Of a stretch of 59,588 nucleotides of DNA, positions 8,074-17,763 are shown one piece after another; position 1 is the first letter of the stretch; every line of letters starts with the position of its first letter. Origin of the DNA: Desulforhopalus sp. GTDB taxonomy: Bacteria > Desulfobacterota > Desulfobulbia > Desulfobulbales > Desulfocapsaceae. Made by a program: the position numbers and the translations under genes. The notes under the pieces were generated by a model. That model made no database searches. It was not told the origin of the DNA and worked only from the letters and a program-made list of their open reading frames with translations. The stretch covers positions 1-59,588 of the forward strand of contig JALNVI010000009.1 in the NCBI GenBank assembly GCA_023231425.1, read 5' to 3'.

Positions 8074-9917
8074 ACTTGAGATTCACATTCCTTCCCGCTA
8101 CGGCACGCCTCAGCGTCACGATTCTCGCTGCCAGTCTGCTGCTTTCACAGGGTTGTACCACCATTTTTCACAGCGACAGGATAAATTCCTCCCAGGCTCC
8201 GATGGTAGAGAAGGTCCTTAAAGACACCCGCCGGGCTGTTCACAATGTTCCCGACATTCCCATGTGCCCCTCCGCTACAGAACCATCCGAAGAAAATTTA
8301 CCCCAGGATACTGTGGCAGAAGATCCTCTTGATCTCAACTGTTCCTGGTTCTATTTTCTCTGGGGCTCCCAGGCCGAATATGATCACCGCTACGAAGAAG
8401 CACTGGATTTCTACCAGAAATCTCTAATCTGCGCCCCGCACACCCGCTACATTGAACGGAAACTGCCACTGCTGATGATGCAGATGGAACGCTATGACGA
8501 TGCGGACAAATGGCTCACCAACAGGCTTAAAAATGCCCCGGAGGACACTGACTGGCTGCAGCTGCAGGGCACCGTTGCTTTGGAGCAGAACGAACCGAAG
8601 AAAGCCGCCGAAAATTTCCGCAAAGTGCTTCAGATTGACCCGACTGACGAACAGATCACCAACCATCTCGCTGCCCTCTATGCAAGGCTCGGTGAACTGG
8701 ACAGGGCGGAGTCACTGCTCCAGAGCTTTGTTTTTAACCATAAAGACGCCATCGCCCCGCGCATTACTCTGGCCAGAATCCTTACCGATCAGAAACGTTT
8801 TACTGACGCGGAAAAACAATATGATATCATTCTCAAACAGGACTGGTCCAACACCATCGCTTTTGAACTTGCTTCCCTTTACCGTGTCAGGTCGAAATAT
8901 AACAAAGCGGAAGAGGTGTTCAAACAGATGCTCAAGCATGATTCACACGATGAAAAAGCAGGCGTCAATCTCGCCCAGCTTTATATTGACCAGCAAAAAT
9001 ATACTGATGCGGAACAGGAGCTGAACCGTCTGCGCAGCTTCAGCGACAACATCTCCACCATCGATTACTTCCGCGCCAGCCTCTATCTCAAACAGAGACG
9101 TAATGAAGAGGCAGAAAACTTGCTGGCATCCCTGCTTGATACCCCGAGACAAAATGATGCAGCGTGGTTCCTTGGCTTGCTCCAATATCAGGAACAAAAG
9201 AAAAAGCAGGCCCTTGCCACCCTGAAAAAGGTTGGAAGTGACAGCGAAAACTTCGAAGAGAGCGTTTATTTGCAAACACGAATCTACGAAGAGTTGAAAG
9301 ATTTCAACGAAGCGATCAAGAATCTGAAAGAGTACATCGCTGATCACGAACACAGTTCTCCCATCTTCTACGCCCTCATCTCCTCCCTGTTACAGTCCCA
9401 TGGGAAAATGCGCGAAACGAAAGCGTTTCTTGAAGAGGGTCGCACTCTTTACCCGGACAACGTGCAGTTGCTTTACGAAGCGGGGCTTTTTTATGAACGT
9501 CAGGGAAGCGAAGCTCAGGCCATACGCTCCATGGAAAAAATTCTTGAACTGAATCCTGATCACGCTGAAGCCCTCAACTTCCTTGGTTACAGCTGGGCAG
9601 ATCAGGGGATAAAACTTGACAGGGCTTTTGAATATGTCACCCGTGCCAATGAACTCAAGCCCGAAAATGGTTTTATTCTCGATAGTCTTGGCTGGGTACT
9701 TTACAAACAGGGAAACCTCCATAAGGCGGCAGACTCCCTGCACAGGGCATTGCGTATCACTCCCGAGAACTCACTGATCATGGAGCACCTCGGGGATGTA
9801 TACAGCGCTCTTAAACAGCCCCGGGATGCCCGTAAATATTACGAGGAAGCCTGGAAGGCCTCCAATGACAGTAAAGAAAAAGAGAGAATCCGTGCAAAAA
9901 TCAACAAACTCATATAA
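8070..9917 (+). CDS. TPR-repeat protein with lipoprotein-like signal peptide
   Basis: The 615 residues begin with a hydrophobic signal (LSVTILAASLLLSQG) followed by Cys, an imperfect lipobox. From about residue 95 to the end there are roughly 12-13 tetratricopeptide repeats, for example AAENFRKVLQIDPTDEQI and ALNFLGYSWADQGIKLDRAF. It probably lies in the periplasm, anchored to a membrane, as a protein-protein scaffold. It overlaps tmk by 4 bp and the LolB-like gene by 53 bp, suggesting that the two lipoproteins work together. Specific partners cannot be read from the sequence. Confidence 0.85.
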   Translation: MNLRFTFLPATARLSVTILAASLLLSQGCTTIFHSDRINSSQAPMVEKVLKDTRRAVHNVPDIPMCPSATEPSEENLPQDTVAEDPLDLNCSWFYFLWGSQAEYDHRYEEALDFYQKSLICAPHTRYIERKLPLLMMQMERYDDADKWLTNRLKNAPEDTDWLQLQGTVALEQNEPKKAAENFRKVLQIDPTDEQITNHLAALYARLGELDRAESLLQSFVFNHKDAIAPRITLARILTDQKRFTDAEKQYDIILKQDWSNTIAFELASLYRVRSKYNKAEEVFKQMLKHDSHDEKAGVNLAQLYIDQQKYTDAEQELNRLRSFSDNISTIDYFRASLYLKQRRNEEAENLLASLLDTPRQNDAAWFLGLLQYQEQKKKQALATLKKVGSDSENFEESVYLQTRIYEELKDFNEAIKNLKEYIADHEHSSPIFYALISSLLQSHGKMRETKAFLEEGRTLYPDNVQLLYEAGLFYERQGSEAQAIRSMEKILELNPDHAEALNFLGYSWADQGIKLDRAFEYVTRANELKPENGFILDSLGWVLYKQGNLHKAADSLHRALRITPENSLIMEHLGDVYSALKQPRDARKYYEEAWKASNDSKEKERIRAKINKLI

Positions 9918-10752
9918 GTGCAGGGCTCTCCGTTGCGCCGCTGTTCTCGGCATAGCTGTTCCCCTCTTGCTCGGCGGCTGTGCCAGAGAAGGACAATGGA
10001 GTGGAACTCTGGTCCCAGGGGAGTCTGCCCCACAATTTGCAACCGTTCTTGATACCATGGTAGCCCGCGATGCACTCTGCCCGCAGACCTTCGTTGCCGA
10101 TGTACAGGTGGACTACGAATCTCCCCGCGAAAATCGCAAACTGCAGGGTTTCCTCCAGTTTTCTCTGCCGGGAAACTACAAGTTTATTGTCACCAATCCT
10201 CTGGGGCAACTGGTGTGGGGAACGGCTGGAAACCGCCGCCATTACCAGGTTATAAACACCATGGAAAAAAAATATGTTGAAGGGGGAATGGACTCTTTTG
10301 TCTTGAGAAATAAGCTCCCTGTTTTCCTGATACAGAGTCCCTGGGGCAACTGGCTGACGGGGCGGGTCAGCTATGGAGCAAACCGTATTGTTGATATTCG
10401 TAAAGACAAAGAAAATCGCGGGGTCTGGATTACAGTGAAGACAAACTCTTCGGAGGGGCCACGGGATCATCTGCTTATCAACCCGCAGCTGCAGCAGCTT
10501 GTAGAGCGCGTCATTACAGACCTTGATAACGATGAACTGGCCACCGTCAACTACAGTGACATGAAAACGCCAACTCCCGAAAATCCAACCGAGGAGATGG
10601 CCCAGTGCCTCCAGCCCGGCTCTATTACCATCAGCGGCCTCCCCTGGAACAGTCACATCGGACTGAACCTCTCCCGCATTGAAACCCGTCGCGGAGAGGA
10701 ATCGTACTCTCTTCCCCAGCCTGCAAGGTATTTTCGGCAATATCAACCGTAA
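9865..10752 (+). CDS. LolB-like outer-membrane lipoprotein
   Basis: About 295 residues with an N-terminal signal ending in the lipobox LLLGGC near residue 35. The body has LolB-type beta features: VDYESPRENRKLQGFLQF, GNYKFIVTNPLGQLVWGTAG, and a C-terminal half of amphipathic strands. Known LolB proteins insert lipoproteins into the outer membrane; assignment here is by resemblance and not certain. The ATG at 9865 has GGAAGG six bases upstream and lies inside the end of the TPR gene, implying coupling. A terminator follows at 10764. Confidence 0.65.
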   Translation: MTVKKKRESVQKSTNSYKCRALRCAAVLGIAVPLLLGGCAREGQWSGTLVPGESAPQFATVLDTMVARDALCPQTFVADVQVDYESPRENRKLQGFLQFSLPGNYKFIVTNPLGQLVWGTAGNRRHYQVINTMEKKYVEGGMDSFVLRNKLPVFLIQSPWGNWLTGRVSYGANRIVDIRKDKENRGVWITVKTNSSEGPRDHLLINPQLQQLVERVITDLDNDELATVNYSDMKTPTPENPTEEMAQCLQPGSITISGLPWNSHIGLNLSRIETRRGEESYSLPQPARYFRQYQP

Positions 10753-10763
10753 AATGCCGCAAA

Positions 10764-10795
10764 AAAGGGGTTGCCTTTTTCAGGACAACCCCTTT
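10764..10795. terminator. Bidirectional terminator between convergent genes
   Basis: AAAGGGGTTG pairs with CAACCCCTTT, with an inner CCT/AGG extension. A-rich and T-rich flanks allow function in both directions, for the LolB-like gene and the AMIN-domain gene. Confidence 0.8.
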
Positions 10796-10838
10796 ATAAA
10801 CACTGTCGGGAAAGAGATAAAACTGTGAAGACCACTGC

Positions 10839-11708
10839 TCAGTTCGTCTCCACCGGTGCAAGTTCCTTGATAACGAGGGTAAAAGTGCTGTTGTCGCGAT
10901 AAAAATACTGGTGCAGGCTGAAATCCTTGTCTTTCGCCAGATCAAGAGAAACCCGGACACCACCCTTCTCCTTCTGGACCTGTACCTTCTGGACCAGTCC
11001 GTCACCAGAGGAAACAACATCTTTTACACCGTCAGCAAGGATGGTATCCTTGAACTCACAGAAAACCTGCGGAGTCATTCCCTCTCCGGTGGTGATAACA
11101 GGAGGATAAAATCCGTTCAGAGCGAAATTGATCCGCTCACCTTCATTCCTGCTTCCAGTGAAAGTGATTTTATGCAACTTCCCGGCACCAGCCTTTGCAC
11201 TCGGTTTTTTGTTGATGGTCCTCGCTGCAATTTTTTGAAGGGACGCTGTCGATGCAGCAACTGACGCTTCATTTGTCACAGCAGGGAGAGAAGCAGCAGG
11301 ACCGTGTCCGCTCAGGGCAACCTGCAACACTCCGCCCTGCAAACTGTCGGTAAAACTCACTTGAAGGTCCGGCATGAGATCAATAACCACCCGTGTTTTC
11401 TCCGGAGATTTATACCATGCAGAACGTATCTGGCGCACAAATAGCGAGTCTTCCAGAACTCTCCCGTTCTGCCCGGAATATTTGCCTTCGGCAAAATCGA
11501 TGACCACCCGCGGACTGGCACCTTTGAGTTCAAAAATCTTATATGTTGCCCCAGGCCCTGTTTTGAAGGAAAGGACCTCAGTGTTTTCAGCCTGCTTTGT
11601 GAACTGAACCGGGTCAATGGTGTAATTTGCAGCCATTACGACACCACCCACCGGTGAAATAAGTCCACAGGAAAGTGCCAGTGCCGCCGAAAACAGAATC
11701 TTTTTCAT
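10839..11708 (-). CDS. AMIN-domain exported protein
   Basis: The 289 residues begin with a cleavable signal peptide (MKKILFSAALALSCGLISP, then AMA-type VVMAAN). An AMIN domain follows (ATYKIFELKGASPRVVIDF ... KTRVVIDLMPDLQVSF), and a second AMIN-like half appears near the C-terminus (INFALNGFYPPVIT ... GVRVSLDLAKDKDF). AMIN domains target envelope proteins such as AmiC and PilQ to peptidoglycan or the septum. There is no amidase or secretin domain, so it is a stand-alone AMIN protein, possibly a cell-envelope or pilus accessory factor. Confidence 0.8.
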   Translation of the reverse strand: MKKILFSAALALSCGLISPVGGVVMAANYTIDPVQFTKQAENTEVLSFKTGPGATYKIFELKGASPRVVIDFAEGKYSGQNGRVLEDSLFVRQIRSAWYKSPEKTRVVIDLMPDLQVSFTDSLQGGVLQVALSGHGPAASLPAVTNEASVAASTASLQKIAARTINKKPSAKAGAGKLHKITFTGSRNEGERINFALNGFYPPVITTGEGMTPQVFCEFKDTILADGVKDVVSSGDGLVQKVQVQKEKGGVRVSLDLAKDKDFSLHQYFYRDNSTFTLVIKELAPVETN

Positions 11709-11824
11709 TGGAGAACCTTTAAGGAAATCTTATTAAAATATTTTCTTGCTAAATACATTTGAATACAACACAATCACTTGAAAAGTCAACCAGATTCAAG
11801 TATTTCTCTGCCCCTCTTCAGTAC

Positions 11825-11841
11825 CTGTTCCGCCGGAACAG
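11825..11841. promoter_or_regulatory. Palindromic candidate operator
   Basis: CTGTTCC-GCC-GGAACAG is a perfect inverted repeat with a 3-bp spacer. It lies 48 bp upstream of the radical SAM gene and about 117 bp upstream of the divergent AMIN gene. The size and symmetry suit a dimeric repressor. It resembles but does not match the Escherichia coli LexA box, whose spacing differs by one base. Confidence 0.45.
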
Positions 11842-11889
11842 ACTATTTTGAAGTGTTGCCGTAAACCTATAAATTATCTTCTATTTTTC

Positions 11890-14427
11890 ATGTCAAATAC
11901 AAATTTTCTCTCTTCAATCTCCCGCCCCGGTCGCTATCTCGGCCAGGAATTCAACTCTGTTGTCCGTCCATGGGAAAGTGCTGATGTCCGCATCGCTCTC
12001 GCCTTTCCCGATCTTTATGAAATCGGCATGTCCCATCAGGGACTGCAGATCCTCTATCATATTCTCAATCAGCGGGACGGCCTGCTCGCGGAACGCTGTT
12101 ATGCACCCGCTCCGGATATGGAACAACTTCTGCGGGAGAAAGGGCTTCCTCTCACGACCCTCGAAGGAGAACACCCGCTCGCCGAATTTGACGTCATCGG
12201 GATAACTCTGGCCTACGAACTCTGCTACAGCAACATCCTCACCCTGCTTGATCTGGCGAAGATCCCTTTTTACAGCAAAGATCGCAGTGACAGTGATCCC
12301 TTGCTCATCGCCGGCGGAGCCTGCGCCCTCAACCCCGAACCCGTAGCCGATTTTTTTGATGCCGTGCTCCTTGGTGACGGTGAAGAGGCAATAGTTGACA
12401 TGGCAGAGGTGTTGCGAGGCAATCGCGACTGCAGTCGTGCTAAAAAACTGCGGTTGCTGGAAAGTGTAGATGGCATATACATCCCCTCCCATTTCCAGCC
12501 AAGGATGAAAGGCAACCGCATTGAGGGTATTACGCGTATCGATGGAGATGTCTCCAGGGCCACTGTCTCGCGTCGTATTCTGGCGGACCTGAACGACACC
12601 GACTTTCTCACCCATCCCCTTGTACCAAACGCCAAAACCGTCCATGACCGTTTCGTCATAGAGGTGGCACGGGGATGCACCCGGGGATGTCGATTCTGTC
12701 AGGCCGGGATGACCTATCGTCCCGTGCGTGAACGTACACCTGAAAAAGTGATTGCGCTGGCAAAAGAGGGCCTTGGCAATTCCGGCTTTGAAGAGCTGGC
12801 ACTGCTCTCTCTCTCCACGGGGGACTACTCTTGCCTTGATCAGACTCTCGCCCCGCTGATGGACTCTTTTGTAAGCAAAAACATCAGCATCGCCATGCCC
12901 TCCATGCGGGTTGGAACCCTCACGCCCTCCGTAATGGAGCAGATCAAAAGGGTGAGGAAAACGGGCTTCACTCTTGCCCCCGAAGCAGGTTCAGAACGCC
13001 TGCGTCAGGTAATAAACAAGGGCATCACGGAAGAAGACCTGCTCGCCACCTGCAATGACGCCTTCCGCCTCGGCTGGATGCTGATCAAGTGTTATTTCAT
13101 GATCGGTCTCCCCACTGAAACAAATGAGGATATCGTCGCCATGGCGGACCTGGTTCGCAAAGTGCTGCAGGCCGGCAGAGAGGGGCATGCCCTCGCCGTT
13201 CAAGGGAAAAAGAGAGGACCGCTGCCACAGGTAAACGTCAGCGTCGGCACCTTCGTTCCCAAACCGCACACCCCGTTTCAGTGGCAGCGCCAGATTGGTA
13301 TAGAAGAGAGCTTCCAGCGCATCCATCTGCTCCAGGACAATATGCCGCGGAAAGGCAGCAACCTGAAGTACCATAAGCCAAAGGTGAGCTGGCTTGAAGG
13401 CGTTTTCTCCCGTGGCGACCGTCGCCTTGCCCCCCTGATCGTTGAAGCGTGGAAGAAAGGTGCCCGGCTTGACGCATGGACGGAGTATTTTAATCTTGAT
13501 TACTGGCTCAACGCCGGTGAGATCATCGGACTGGACCTTGACGACTATCTGCGTGAGCGCGATCTTAATGAGATCTTGCCATGGTCCCATTTGAGTGCAG
13601 GGGTTGATACCGAATTTCTGAAAGAAGAATGGCACCGCGCCCTTGGAGGTCTCTACACACCCGACTGCCGCTATAACGACTGCAACCAGTGCGGGGTCTG
13701 CAACTTTAAAGATATTCACCCCATCGTTCATAACCGCAACGGGGAGATGCCTCCTGCAGTCAGCACTCCGGAATCGGTGGAACCTCCATCCAACCAGCAC
13801 TTCAAATATATAGTTCACTACAGCCGTCGCGGGAGAATTTGCTATCTTGGTCATCTTGAGGTTCTGCAGCTTGTCTTCCGAACTCTGCGGCGAGCAGATA
13901 TTCCGGTTCATTTCAGTCAGGGCTTTAACCCGTCGCCGAAAGTTTCTTTCGGTCCGGCACTGCCGGTGGGCACTGAAAGTCTTGCCGAATTTTTCATTAT
14001 GGACCTGACTCGACCCCTTCCTGATCTCAAGGCCACCGCAGAAAGGCTCAATGCAACTCTGCCTCCGGGTCTTGAGATTCTGAGACTTGAACTGCACAAC
14101 GGGAAAATGCCACAAAAGATGAGAGTTAACTATAGAATTTCTTATGGCTCTCCGGTAGGAGAGCAACAACGCAGTGCTGTTGCCGCCTTCCTCGACGCAC
14201 CGCAGTTTCTTGTTAAACGGGAACGTAAAAAGAAAATGCAGGAAGTTGATATCCGTCCACAAATTTCTTCATTCACGGTGGAAGGAGACGATCTTCTGCT
14301 CTCCGTAATAAGTGAGCCAGCGGTTCCCGGAGTCAAACCAGCCGAAGCGGTTGCAGCTGTCTGCGGGCTTGCACCCTCCGAGAGCCAAAAAATAAAAATT
14401 CTCAAAGAGGGATGGTCACCCCTCTGA
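11890..14427 (+). CDS. Radical SAM protein fused to DUF2344 (TIGR03960/TIGR03936-like)
   Basis: About 845 residues. An N-terminal B12-binding-like region (IALAFPDLYEIGMSHQG) precedes a radical SAM core with the cluster motif CTRGCRFC near residue 263 and a conserved APEAGSERLR strand. A short Cys-rich segment (CRYNDCNQCGVC) follows, then a C-terminal DUF2344 domain (RRGRICYLGHLEVLQLVFRTLRR, FSQGFNPSPKVSFGPALPVG). The fusion is common in Desulfobacterota and related phyla; the reaction is unknown to me, though DUF2344 proteins often neighbour RNase E/G. The ATG at 11890 has a poor Shine-Dalgarno; a TTG at 11848 is also in frame. Confidence 0.88.
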   Translation: MSNTNFLSSISRPGRYLGQEFNSVVRPWESADVRIALAFPDLYEIGMSHQGLQILYHILNQRDGLLAERCYAPAPDMEQLLREKGLPLTTLEGEHPLAEFDVIGITLAYELCYSNILTLLDLAKIPFYSKDRSDSDPLLIAGGACALNPEPVADFFDAVLLGDGEEAIVDMAEVLRGNRDCSRAKKLRLLESVDGIYIPSHFQPRMKGNRIEGITRIDGDVSRATVSRRILADLNDTDFLTHPLVPNAKTVHDRFVIEVARGCTRGCRFCQAGMTYRPVRERTPEKVIALAKEGLGNSGFEELALLSLSTGDYSCLDQTLAPLMDSFVSKNISIAMPSMRVGTLTPSVMEQIKRVRKTGFTLAPEAGSERLRQVINKGITEEDLLATCNDAFRLGWMLIKCYFMIGLPTETNEDIVAMADLVRKVLQAGREGHALAVQGKKRGPLPQVNVSVGTFVPKPHTPFQWQRQIGIEESFQRIHLLQDNMPRKGSNLKYHKPKVSWLEGVFSRGDRRLAPLIVEAWKKGARLDAWTEYFNLDYWLNAGEIIGLDLDDYLRERDLNEILPWSHLSAGVDTEFLKEEWHRALGGLYTPDCRYNDCNQCGVCNFKDIHPIVHNRNGEMPPAVSTPESVEPPSNQHFKYIVHYSRRGRICYLGHLEVLQLVFRTLRRADIPVHFSQGFNPSPKVSFGPALPVGTESLAEFFIMDLTRPLPDLKATAERLNATLPPGLEILRLELHNGKMPQKMRVNYRISYGSPVGEQQRSAVAAFLDAPQFLVKRERKKKMQEVDIRPQISSFTVEGDDLLLSVISEPAVPGVKPAEAVAAVCGLAPSESQKIKILKEGWSPL

Positions 14428-14441
14428 CAGGGGTGGAAATT

Positions 14442-15698
14442 ATGCTCAGGGCAAAAGGTTACATTGTTTTACTGACTGCACTCTTTTTTCTTCCCGTCAC
14501 TGCCTGCAGTGCTGTGGCATTGAAGAACACGAGTCGTGACCCGGCCACGTCCATGGTGGAGAACGGCGGTTTCCTGGTTGCTGGTCATAAATCACAGAGC
14601 TATCGGGCGGATGAAAAATTTACCCCCGCCTCCACCCTGAAAATACTCACAAGCCTCGTTGCCCTTGAACGACTCGGCGCAGAGTACCGTTTTTCAACCC
14701 TGCTCTACCTTGACCGGGGCAGGAACCTCTACGTCAAGGGCGGGGGAGACCCTTTCCTGACCTCGGAAGCAGTACTGGAGATTTGCCACAGACTGCACAA
14801 AGCAATCCCCGGCATCACATCAATAAATACCCTCTACCTTGATGACAGTCGTTACGATCTCAAGGGCCGACAGGTAAGCATTGAGAACTCACAGAATCCG
14901 TACGATGCTCCCAACGGAGCCCTTGCCGTCAATTTTAACACTCTGCCTGTCAAGGTCTCAACAAATGGCAAGGTCTCCTCCGGGGAGAACCAGACTCCTA
15001 CTCTGCCTCTTATACAGCAGCGTGCTCAAAGTCTGCATCTTCGCCCCGGCATACACCGGCTCAATATCGCATGGAAGGCCCCGCAGCGGGATAATTTTCG
15101 CAATCTGACCCCCACACTGCTCTACGCCGGACAACTCTTCGCCGCCCAGCTTGCCCGGAGTGGCATTACAGTAAAAAACGGCATCAGCCGCCGCGAAACC
15201 CCCTCTACACTCCGCCCCGTTGTCATATACAAGAGTGAGAAGACGCTGCAGGAGATGGTTCGCCTCGTGCTCAAATACTCCAGCAATTTTATTGCCAATC
15301 AAATCTTCCTCCAGCTCAGCTTCGAGCGGAATCGCCAACTCGGCCATCCCGCCACCTGGGAGGATTCCCGAAAAATTGTCAACTCATACGTTCACAACAA
15401 GCTGGGCATCTCTTCGCGTCAGTTCCATTTTGAGGAAGGTTCCGGACTCTCTCTGGAAAACCGTTTTACCTGTACCGCCTTTATCCACATTCTCAAAGGA
15501 TTCCGCCCCTGGGCATATCTAATGAAGAAAAAAGGGGATGATCTGGTAAAGAGCGGGACCATGCCCCACACCGGAGTCTTCTGCTACGCGGGATACTTCA
15601 CCCGGGGAGAGGAGCTCGTTCCCTTTGTTCTGCTGCTCAATCAGCACAGGGACAGCCGCTACAGCCTGCTGCAGCTGCTGCACAAAAGAGCCCTTTAA
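14442..15698 (+). CDS. dacB: Serine-type D-Ala-D-Ala carboxypeptidase, S13 family (PBP4/DacB-like)
   Basis: About 418 residues with a hydrophobic leader ending PVTAC, a likely lipoprotein signal. All three penicillin-binding motifs are present: SxxK in PASTLKIL, SxN in YSSNFIANQ and KSG (for KTG) in DLVKSGTMPHTG. It is shorter than E. coli PBP4, so the inserted domains are reduced. It probably trims peptidoglycan peptides in the periplasm. GGGGTGG precedes the ATG at 14442; the frame also stays open to 14412 inside the previous gene. Confidence 0.9.
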   Translation: MLRAKGYIVLLTALFFLPVTACSAVALKNTSRDPATSMVENGGFLVAGHKSQSYRADEKFTPASTLKILTSLVALERLGAEYRFSTLLYLDRGRNLYVKGGGDPFLTSEAVLEICHRLHKAIPGITSINTLYLDDSRYDLKGRQVSIENSQNPYDAPNGALAVNFNTLPVKVSTNGKVSSGENQTPTLPLIQQRAQSLHLRPGIHRLNIAWKAPQRDNFRNLTPTLLYAGQLFAAQLARSGITVKNGISRRETPSTLRPVVIYKSEKTLQEMVRLVLKYSSNFIANQIFLQLSFERNRQLGHPATWEDSRKIVNSYVHNKLGISSRQFHFEEGSGLSLENRFTCTAFIHILKGFRPWAYLMKKKGDDLVKSGTMPHTGVFCYAGYFTRGEELVPFVLLLNQHRDSRYSLLQLLHKRAL

Positions 15699-15716
15699 AA
15701 CCACCGCAAACAACAA

Positions 15717-15757
15717 AGCCCCCAACTTCCTGAGAAGTCGGGGGCTGTTCCTTTTTC
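15717..15757 (+). terminator. Rho-independent terminator after dacB
   Basis: AGCCCCCAACTTC / GAAGTCGGGGGCT (one mismatch, 4-nt loop, 15717-15746) followed by a T-rich tract. Confidence 0.85.
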
Positions 15758-15840
15758 ATGCACACAAACAATCAGGCAGCGACGTTCCACTGGCTGCCAC
15801 TCCCGACAGTAACGTCCGTCTGGTAATCTGCTCTAATTCA

Positions 15841-16014
15841 GGGGGCATCGAATAATCGCCCATCTTCTTCGTTACAGTCAGAAATTTATCCTCCGACAAA
15901 GCGAGGGACGAGACGTCGAGGTAAGCGCTCTACTCCAATATCAAAGTTATACCTGCGGTAAATTTTCTTCTGAACCTCGAATATGGACGGGATACAAGCG
16001 GTTTCAAGGTTCCC
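15841..16014 (-). mobile_element. MITE copy 1 (full length, 174 bp)
   Basis: Belongs to the window-wide repeat family. The left end is a degenerate GGGGGCATCGAATAATC and the right end TTTCAAGGTTCCC; the core GAGACGTCGAGG motif is at about 15911. It lies between dacB and rfbC, which face each other. The flanks (TTCA and TCAT) do not give an exact target duplication. Confidence 0.88.
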
Positions 16015-16092
16015 TCATGCTAAAAAACAGGGTGACCTTGCCGCCATCCTCACCGTGCATACAAAACACCATCCTGCATTGCCGCAGGCTCA

Positions 16093-16638
16093 TCACTCGT
16101 AAACCTCCGCATCGACAAAAGCGATGCCCTTCTCATCTTTTTCAGAGAGCAGCGGAGTAAAGTCAACCGGCCAGTCGACACCGATGGTGGGATCATTCCA
16201 CTTGATACCACGCTCATACTCCGGTGCCCAGTAATCGGTAGTACGATAAAGGAATTCAGCTTCATCAGAAAGTACGGCGAAGCCATGAGCGAACCCGGCC
16301 GGAACCCAGAGCTGCTTTTTGTTTTCTGCGGACAGTTTCACCCCGACCCACTGGCCGAAAGTGGGAGAAGAGCGGCGAATATCCACCGCAACATCGAAGA
16401 CCTCCCCCATCAGAACCCGTACCAGTTTACCCTGCGCATGCTTGATTTGATAGTGGAGCCCACGCAACACCCCTTTGGTGGAACGGGAATGGTTATCCTG
16501 CACAAAAACAGTCTCCAGCCCGGTCTCTTTCTCCCAGTCTCGCTGGTTAAAGGATTCAAAGAAAAAACCGCGGGGGTCTCCAAAGACCTGTGGCTCAACG
16601 ATAAGTACCTCTGGAATTCTGGTCGGTGTTACCTTCAT
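16093..16638 (-). CDS. rfbC: dTDP-4-dehydrorhamnose 3,5-epimerase
   Basis: The 181 residues have the RmlC cupin signature: DPRGFFFESFNQRDW, VQDNHSRSTKGVLRGLHYQI (catalytic His and Arg) and VPAGFAHGFAVLSDEAEFLYRTTDYW. It converts dTDP-4-keto-6-deoxyglucose to the L-rhamnose configuration. It lies just downstream of rfbB on the same strand, 57 bp away. The other two dTDP-rhamnose genes, rfbA and rfbD, are not in the window. Confidence 0.97.
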   Translation of the reverse strand: MKVTPTRIPEVLIVEPQVFGDPRGFFFESFNQRDWEKETGLETVFVQDNHSRSTKGVLRGLHYQIKHAQGKLVRVLMGEVFDVAVDIRRSSPTFGQWVGVKLSAENKKQLWVPAGFAHGFAVLSDEAEFLYRTTDYWAPEYERGIKWNDPTIGVDWPVDFTPLLSEKDEKGIAFVDAEVYE

Positions 16639-16695
16639 GATCTCCTCAAGCTTAGGGAACTGGTTTTAATGTAGTCAAAAAATCACAACTCACTT

Positions 16696-17763
16696 TCAGC
16701 GAGTATACATCTTTTCGTAGTAATTTTGATAATCGCCACTGACAATTTCGTCCATCCACTGCTTATGGGTGAGATACCAGTCGAGAGTCTTCTCAATACC
16801 TTCTTCAAAACTCACCTTTGGCTGCCAGCCCAGTTCTCTGTCAATTTTCCCAGCATCAATGGCATATCGGCGATCATGACCAGGGCGGTCGGTAACGAAG
16901 GTAATCAGTGACCGCCGCGGCTCACCGCTCTTCAGCGGCGCGACCTTCCTGTCGAGCAGGTCACAGACAACATGCACTATTTCAAGATTCTGTTTCTCAT
17001 TGTTGCCACCGATATTGTAACTTTCCCCGTTTCTGCCCCGCAGCAGCACCTGTTCAATGGCTTCACAGTGATCGACAACGTAGAGCCAGTCGCGCACATT
17101 TTTGCCATCCCCATATACCGGCAGAGGTTTCCCGTGCATGGCGTTGTTAAAAATCAACGGAATCAACTTCTCCGGAAACTGCCAGGGACCATAATTGTTA
17201 GAGCAGTTGGTGATACGCACCGGCAGACCATAGGTATGAAAGTAGGCAGAAGCGAGGTGATCTGAACTGGCCTTTGAAGCAGAGTATGGTGAGCGGGGAT
17301 CATACCCGGTATTCTCGGTAAAGAAACCTGTCTCTCCGAGGGAACCATACACCTCATCAGTGCTTACATGGAGGAAACAGCGTTCTCCGGCACCGGCATT
17401 ATCGACGAGCCAGGCTTTGCGAGCTGTCTCAAGCAAAGTAAAGGTGCCTATAATATTCGTTTCAATAAAAGCGGAGGGACCAGTGATGGAACGGTCAACG
17501 TGAGATTCGGCCGCGAAGTGAACCACCGTATCAATTTTTTCTTCAGTAAAAAGTTTTTCTACCAGTTCAGCATCACAGATGTCGCCACGCACAAAGCGGT
17601 ATTTTTCCCCCTCTTCAAGACCTTCCACGTTTTTCAGATTGCCGGCGTAGGTAAGTTTATCTAAATTTACCACCCGCCATTCTTCCGGTTTACCGGCGAG
17701 CAGATGCACGAAATTGGAGCCGATAAAACCGGCGCCTCCTGTTACTAAAACTGTTTTTCTCAT
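16696..17763 (-). CDS. rfbB: dTDP-glucose 4,6-dehydratase
   Basis: About 355 residues of an extended short-chain dehydrogenase. The NAD-binding GGAGFIGSN is at the N-terminus, with the dehydratase motif STDEVYGSLG and the catalytic YxxxK in YSASKASSDHL. It makes dTDP-4-keto-6-deoxyglucose. The start at 17763 puts the Rossmann motif at the usual distance and has GGGAAA upstream; the frame stays open to 17817. It is divergent from prfC. Confidence 0.97.
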   Translation of the reverse strand: MRKTVLVTGGAGFIGSNFVHLLAGKPEEWRVVNLDKLTYAGNLKNVEGLEEGEKYRFVRGDICDAELVEKLFTEEKIDTVVHFAAESHVDRSITGPSAFIETNIIGTFTLLETARKAWLVDNAGAGERCFLHVSTDEVYGSLGETGFFTENTGYDPRSPYSASKASSDHLASAYFHTYGLPVRITNCSNNYGPWQFPEKLIPLIFNNAMHGKPLPVYGDGKNVRDWLYVVDHCEAIEQVLLRGRNGESYNIGGNNEKQNLEIVHVVCDLLDRKVAPLKSGEPRRSLITFVTDRPGHDRRYAIDAGKIDRELGWQPKVSFEEGIEKTLDWYLTHKQWMDEIVSGDYQNYYEKMYTR

